Source of the DNA: VXNE01 sp965217825
GTDB lineage: Bacteria; Pseudomonadota; Gammaproteobacteria; Pseudomonadales; Azotimanducaceae
Assembly: GCA_965217825.1 (NCBI GenBank)
Contig: OZ244571.1
Location: forward strand, 1,426,001-1,490,000
Direction: 5' to 3'
DNA: 64,000 nt
Shown: piece after piece, positions 59,491 to 64,000 of the stretch
Layout: each line of letters begins with the position of its first letter
Position numbering within the stretch: position 1 is the stretch's first letter
Position numbers and translations under genes: made by a program
The notes under the pieces: generated by a model
What the model saw: only the letters and a program-made list of their open reading frames with translations
What the model was told of the DNA's origin: nothing
The model's database searches: none

Positions 59491-60528
59491 ATGATGAACA
59501 GACGCAGCAAGGCACGCGGCCGCGCGATCCTGATGCAGGAAATCGCCGACCTTGCCGGTGTCTCCAAGTCCACTGTTTCCAGAGCGTTATCGGCAAGCCC
59601 ACTGATCTCCGAAAGCACCAGGGAATCCATTCTCGCGATCGCCCGTCGGGAGGGCTACCGACTCAACAAGAAAGCCCGAAATTTTCGATCCAGTTCAGCA
59701 TTGACCATTGCAGTGGTGGTGGCGGAGCCCAATCGAAAAGAGTGGTCATTTACTGATCCGTTCTTCTTGCAGCTGTTGGGTTGCATCGCGGACGAATTGG
59801 ACAAACTGGGCCATGAACTGCTGCTCGCCAATATTCGAGTTGAAATCGATGAATGGATAGATCGGCACATTGTGCGTGGTCATTGCGACGGGGCGATTCT
59901 GATGTGTCAAGGTCATTGTCATGACAAGATGAACGCCATCGCAGAGACAACGACACCCATCGTTGCTTGGGGCGGCAGGCTCGAACAGCAAAATTACTGT
60001 ACCGTCGGGAGCGACAACTGGCTGGGGGGGTACTTGGCAACGGAACATCTGCTAAGCCAAAACCGATCCAGGATCTCGTTTGTCGGTCACCGCGGAATGC
60101 CCGAACTCGCTCTGCGGTATAGGGGCTACCATGACGCCCACGTCGAGAACGGGGCCGGCGTGAATCCGGCACTGGTCGTCGACACAGGTGTTTCCGGCAC
60201 AATCGCGGAGTCAGCTTTCGACGATTTTCTTGTGGATGAGCCGGCCGTCGACGCCGTCGTCGCCACCTCCGACGTCGTCGCACTGGGCGTGATGCGTTCG
60301 ATATTGAAGACCGGGCGGCAAATACCGGGCGACATTGCGGTCGTTGGGTATGACGACATCGCCCTCACCCGTTCCGTGTCCCCGTCCCTTTCTACGATCC
60401 GACAGGACGATGCCCTGGGGGCACGATTTCTGGTCACAAAACTTCTTTCTGCGATAGACGGCGTTCGAGTACGTTCCAAAGTCATCCGGCCGGAGTTGAT
60501 CGTGCGCGAATCCAGCGCCCCCCCGTAA
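59491..60528 (+). CDS. LacI-family transcriptional repressor
   Basis: 345 residues from ATG 59491 (GTG 59473 and ATG 59494 are alternatives). The N-terminal HTH is ILMQEIADLAGVSKSTVSRA with the hinge after YRLNKKA. The periplasmic-binding-protein-like core has TPIVAWGGRLEQQNYCTVGS, FVGHRGMPELALRYRGYHDA and VVGYDDIALTRSVSPSLSTI. The effector is unknown, probably a sugar or nucleoside derivative. The two palindromic operators at 60705-60754 and the TonB receptor beyond are its probable target. Confidence 0.92.
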   Translation: MMNRRSKARGRAILMQEIADLAGVSKSTVSRALSASPLISESTRESILAIARREGYRLNKKARNFRSSSALTIAVVVAEPNRKEWSFTDPFFLQLLGCIADELDKLGHELLLANIRVEIDEWIDRHIVRGHCDGAILMCQGHCHDKMNAIAETTTPIVAWGGRLEQQNYCTVGSDNWLGGYLATEHLLSQNRSRISFVGHRGMPELALRYRGYHDAHVENGAGVNPALVVDTGVSGTIAESAFDDFLVDEPAVDAVVATSDVVALGVMRSILKTGRQIPGDIAVVGYDDIALTRSVSPSLSTIRQDDALGARFLVTKLLSAIDGVRVRSKVIRPELIVRESSAPP

Positions 60529-60704
60529 CAGGCATCTTTTGCGGCGCGGATTGGACGTGGCCCAGCTCCTGACCACCCGACATAGCATCCCCAAGGCCTC
60601 CTGAGCGGACCACTCGCCGAACTCCCGACGGGGCCTTCGAGGTCGGCGGCAACGCGAGGGCTAGCCGTGCGATCATGCTCAACTCGCCCCTCTCCCAAAC
60701 GCGA

Positions 60705-60754
60705 ATGCAACCGATTGCAGGATATTTTCCGGAATTTATTGCAACCGGTTGCAA
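60705..60754 (+). promoter_or_regulatory. Tandem LacI-type operators
   Basis: TGCAACCGATTGCA (60706-60719) and TTGCAACCGGTTGCAA (60739-60754, a perfect palindrome) have centres 34 bases apart, about three helical turns. The second is typical of LacI/GalR operators (centre CG, TTGCAA arms). They stand about 110 bases before the TonB receptor ATG and after the regulator gene, so the receptor should be induced by the LacI ligand. Confidence 0.8.
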
Positions 60755-60860
60755 CGCATGCTATTGATATGTGTCGTTGGGGACAAAAAGTCCTAGCCCG
60801 CGAAAGATAATTCGATATCCGGGAATCGCGACTTAGGTGGATGCCTGTGGGGGAGGAACC

Positions 60861-63104
60861 ATGAAATCGTCGAGATCAATCGGCGCCCTGTGTGCCGCTA
60901 CTATGTTTCAAATGATCCTGCCCGACGCGTTCGCCCAAGAATCTGAGGCGGATACGAACGGCGCGGGCTTGTTGGAGGAGATTGTCGTCACGTCGAGACG
61001 AACGGAAGAAAGCCTACAGGACGTTCCCATCTCGATTACCGCATACTCGAGTGAGGACATAGTGGCCAGACGCTTGGCTGACATCGAAGACATCGCGCTC
61101 AATACGCCCAATGTGCACTTCACTCGAAACCTGGGTTTGGCCATCGTCGCCATCAGGGGATTTTCGGACGACGAAGTTGTTGCTACGGCAGATCCTCTCG
61201 TTGGGATTTACGTGGACGGAGTCTACGTCCCTCGAATGCAGGGAGCCCTTCTTGAAATGGTGCAAGCCGAGCGGGTGGAAGTTCTGAAAGGCCCACAGGG
61301 CGTCTTCTTTGGCAAAAACACGGTCGGTGGAGCAATAAACATCGTAAGCCAACAGCCTCAAGGAGAAGGCGCTGGATATCTCCAAGGCACCGCAGGCACG
61401 GATGGACGGCTGAATTTTCAGGCAAGCTATGACCTTGGCCTTTCCGACGACCTCGCCGTGATGTTGACCGCAATGCACAAGGGCAGAGGCTGCCTACTGC
61501 GCCGAGTAAACGACAATGCCTGCGTCGACAACGAGGACATCAACTTGTACAGAGCGTACGCCAATTATCAGCCCAGTGACGATTTTCGCGCCGCGTTGAT
61601 CCTTAGCGGAACTTACGACGATAGCCATTCTCAGGTCTTCGGAATGACTGAAATTGAGGAGCCTACCGGTCTCTTTGTGAACCTGTATAACGGATACCGC
61701 CAGCTAGACGCATCGTTACCTCCCTTCGAACCTGTTGGATTGGGTCAACCCTTCGTCGCGGAAGGCAACTCGCCGACTGAGGACTTGGTAAGAACGGAGA
61801 CGGGGTCGCTTCAATTGGAATGGACACTCTCAGAAAACGTTTCTCTACGTTCCACGTCGGCATATACCGATTTTGAATCCCAGGCATTCATTGAATTCGA
61901 TGTATTCCGCGAAACCGTTTTTCACAACGAGCCGAACATCACGCTTAGCGAGGCATTGAGCCAAGAGTTGATACTCGACGGTCGAGCCCTTCAAGGGAGG
62001 CTCAATTGGTTGGCTGGTCTATACTACTTTCGTGAAGAAGCCGAGACGACAACGAACCTAAGGCTCACTCCGAACTTTGCCACTGGCGGGTGGAGTCAGT
62101 ATATTGATTCCGAAGTCGATTCGCTTGGCGGATTCGCTCACCTGACGCTGGATTTCGGGGACCGGTGGAGTTTGTCTGCCGGAGCCCGGTATACCACGGA
62201 AGATCGATCATTCAGCGCCCGAGGAGACCTGTTCGCCGATCCAGGAGGCAACGCATTTCTCGCGCCGGTAAGTAATGAGGACACATGGAATGCCTGGACG
62301 CCAAGAGTCTCGTTGAACTTCGTGCCGTCCGACAACATCATGATCTATGGGTCCGTAGCAGAGGGCTTTCGAAGCGGCGGTTTTCACGGAAACACTACCG
62401 TAGCGGATCCGCTCCGGGTGCGCTACGACCCCGAGTACGTTACAAATTATGAGATTGGGCTGAAATCATCTTGGGGAAACCGCGCAGCCCTAAACAGCGC
62501 CGTATATTTCATGGACTATACGGACAAACACTTTCTGTACATTCTTGCCACAGGCGGTATCCCTATTTCGGTCAGGGGCAACGCCGCAGCAGCGGAAATT
62601 CGCGGTTTCGAAGCAGATCTGACTATTGCCGTGACGGAAAATCTACGATTCGATGCAGGCTTTGCGCGGAATCGTCCCGAGTATACCGCCCTAAGACCGG
62701 ATGCCTTAGGCATTCGACTATCTCTAGACAGTCCCTTCATGTATACACCAGAGCGCTCTGTTAATCTGGGGATTCAATACACCGCACCAAACTTTGCCGG
62801 CCGGGGAGAAGCCTCCATTAGGCTGGATGCAAATTATAAGAGTCGCATTTACTTCAATACAGTTGTTGAGGAACTTGAGCATCCGGGGTGCGGCAAGTAC
62901 AACTCTCAGGATCCGGTCACCAAAACTAATGTGAGAGCCAATTTCAGACCACATGGGTCTTATTGGAACTTCACGCTCTATGGCCACAACATCACGAATA
63001 AAATAATTTGGGAACGAAATCTATGCATTCCCGGAACGGGGTGGGACACTGCGTCGTATGGACAGCCACGCGAGGTTGGTCTCGAAGTGCGATTTCATTT
63101 CTGA
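60861..63104 (+). CDS. TonB-dependent receptor 3
   Basis: 747 residues from ATG 60861 (GGGAGGAACC upstream). Signal peptide ending DAFAQ. The plug contains LLEEIVVTSRRTEESLQDVP, DPLVGIYVDGVYVPRMQGAL and VEVLKGPQGVFFGKNTVGGA. The barrel ends in LEVRFHF. Similar to the large sugar- or aromatic-related receptors of gammaproteobacteria and sphingomonads. The flanking LacI gene and the tandem operators upstream suggest regulated uptake of a carbohydrate or related ligand. No other transport partners are seen. Confidence 0.93.
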   Translation: MKSSRSIGALCAATMFQMILPDAFAQESEADTNGAGLLEEIVVTSRRTEESLQDVPISITAYSSEDIVARRLADIEDIALNTPNVHFTRNLGLAIVAIRGFSDDEVVATADPLVGIYVDGVYVPRMQGALLEMVQAERVEVLKGPQGVFFGKNTVGGAINIVSQQPQGEGAGYLQGTAGTDGRLNFQASYDLGLSDDLAVMLTAMHKGRGCLLRRVNDNACVDNEDINLYRAYANYQPSDDFRAALILSGTYDDSHSQVFGMTEIEEPTGLFVNLYNGYRQLDASLPPFEPVGLGQPFVAEGNSPTEDLVRTETGSLQLEWTLSENVSLRSTSAYTDFESQAFIEFDVFRETVFHNEPNITLSEALSQELILDGRALQGRLNWLAGLYYFREEAETTTNLRLTPNFATGGWSQYIDSEVDSLGGFAHLTLDFGDRWSLSAGARYTTEDRSFSARGDLFADPGGNAFLAPVSNEDTWNAWTPRVSLNFVPSDNIMIYGSVAEGFRSGGFHGNTTVADPLRVRYDPEYVTNYEIGLKSSWGNRAALNSAVYFMDYTDKHFLYILATGGIPISVRGNAAAAEIRGFEADLTIAVTENLRFDAGFARNRPEYTALRPDALGIRLSLDSPFMYTPERSVNLGIQYTAPNFAGRGEASIRLDANYKSRIYFNTVVEELEHPGCGKYNSQDPVTKTNVRANFRPHGSYWNFTLYGHNITNKIIWERNLCIPGTGWDTASYGQPREVGLEVRFHF

Positions 63105-63241
63105 GAAAAACCGACCAGTGATGCATTTTGCGGGAAGTGTGTTCAGTGCATTTCCCCCGGACTTTGCGTTCTGGACCCTTCCACGCTCACAGGAGTTGCC
63201 CCCAGTCGCGATTCCAGCGCCTACACGGCCGCCTTCCGGGC

Positions 63242-64000
63242 CTAGCCGAGCACCCTGCGAAGTGCGTTAATGACAGGATAAACCAGACCGTCCCGTGCAT
63301 TCGCCAGATTCATCTTGTTTCTGACGTAAGCAAAGGCGATGCCATGGTCCCTGTCGGCAAATGCAACGCTCTTGCCCGCACCGTCGTGACCGAATGACGC
63401 AGGCCCGAGCATAGGTTGCCCTTCAAAGGGGAGTGCGAAACCGGCTCCCCAGGACGCCTCGACCTTACCCACCGGACATATGGAGACCGGCTTACAGGCA
63501 TCGGCCAAGAGCTCCTCGGATAGGATTCGGCCGGCACTATGGACGTCGCCGATCACCGCCCCATAGAGTTTGGCCAGCGAACGCGCATCGGAAATGCCGC
63601 TCACACCAGCAAGTTCGGTTCTTTGAATCTGCGGATCATTGAGCCCGGCGCCAGCTCCGACCAGTTTTCTCGGGAACAGTCCGTTGAGAGTCAGCGCCCG
63701 CCAGAGTACGGTTCCTCTTCTCAACAGGATCTCCGACTCCCGATCGAAGTCGCCCGCTTCGACTTCGGCAACTTGCTTTTCTGCTCGCTGTGGAATGCCT
63801 ATCCAAAGGTTTAGGTCCAGCTTTTCTGCAATCGCTCCCCGAAAATAGTCGCCGATGGAGCGTCCGGTGACGCGCCAGACCAACTCGCTCGTCAACCAGC
63901 CAATAGTAATGGCGTGGTATTGATGGGTTGTGCCGGGTTTGAAAATAGGCTGCTGGTTCGCTAAGCGCGAGGCGAATCCTCGCGTGTCCTGAATGTCTGC
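63242..64000 (-). CDS. Beta-lactamase-family serine hydrolase (5' part cut by window end)
   Basis: About 250 C-terminal residues are visible. YHAITIGWLTSELVWRVTGR is the Tyr-x-Asn/Ala region and adjoining helix of the class C beta-lactamase/esterase (EstB-like) family. The end has FGHDGAGKSVAFADRDHGIA, counterpart of the K-T-G-like HxG box (GHDGAG). The catalytic S-x-x-K lies outside the window. Such enzymes act as esterases or beta-lactamases. Convergent with TonB receptor 3. Confidence 0.82.
   Translation of the reverse strand, partial: ADIQDTRGFASRLANQQPIFKPGTTHQYHAITIGWLTSELVWRVTGRSIGDYFRGAIAEKLDLNLWIGIPQRAEKQVAEVEAGDFDRESEILLRRGTVLWRALTLNGLFPRKLVGAGAGLNDPQIQRTELAGVSGISDARSLAKLYGAVIGDVHSAGRILSEELLADACKPVSICPVGKVEASWGAGFALPFEGQPMLGPASFGHDGAGKSVAFADRDHGIAFAYVRNKMNLANARDGLVYPVINALRRVLG

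Overview
This is a G+C-rich bacterial chromosome segment, most like a gammaproteobacterium. Supporting genes are a DUF2333 protein paired with a lipoprotein, a DsbD-type periplasmic domain, an LplT/PlsC-type fusion, a K+-dependent-type membrane pyrophosphatase, three TonB-dependent receptors and a tRNA-Ser with encoded CCA. The lineage cannot be fixed from sequence alone. The large amount of recent duplication, pseudogene debris and toxin-antitoxin genes would suit a symbiont or a genome in flux; that is inference.

Layout. 1-14.1 kb is mostly ordinary chromosome: a cut HpcH/HpaI aldolase, a HipBA pair, a small operon (deazaflavin-reductase-like, macrodomain, GNAT), a PhoX-like phosphatase, the MFS-acyltransferase fusion, hppA, a broken ParE-type TA, DUF2333 plus lipoprotein, a DsbD N-terminal domain, a GST and tRNA-Ser(CGA). 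14.1-18.9 kb holds a Gfo/Idh oxidoreductase, an aldo/keto reductase (AKR) gene broken by two small insertions, a CoA-transferase pair, an LLM-oxidoreductase pseudogene and a transposase remnant. 19.2-27.8 kb holds a TonB receptor, a PpiC-type isomerase, a HupE/UreJ protein and two tandem DUF3604 genes. 28.0-38.5 kb is a second copy of the AKR/CoA-transferase/LLM module. It has been split open by RES-Xre and HipBA toxin-antitoxin pairs, a two-gene restriction-modification system and a duplicated periplasmic-protein gene.

38.6-41.5 kb carries AbrB-Doc and HigBA-like TA pairs, a broken sterol desaturase and an HTH regulator. 41.6-46.0 kb has a deleted NhaP antiporter, a heme-type TonB receptor and a CbiX-like lipoprotein. 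46.2-50.8 kb is defence-like: a double PD-(D/E)XK ORF, a frameshifted NYN-LOTUS protein and a membrane Mrr-like nuclease. 51.2-54.6 kb has a histidinol-dehydrogenase-family enzyme and a PlsC-type acyltransferase. 54.7-57.3 kb is an array of five copies of a small membrane/charged-repeat protein with two MITE-like elements. 57.4-59.4 kb is debris (MetE-like, YafQ-like, DUF3500) plus an XRE-ImmA/IrrE protein. 59.4-64 kb is a LacI regulator with two palindromic operators ahead of a third TonB receptor, then a beta-lactamase-family hydrolase leaving the window.

The main structural point is that two copies of one catabolic module (AKR, CoA-transferase A/B, DUF3500, LLM oxidoreductase) occur here in different states of decay and invasion. 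Nearly every accessory insertion in the 15-40 kb stretch can be placed relative to that ancestral order.
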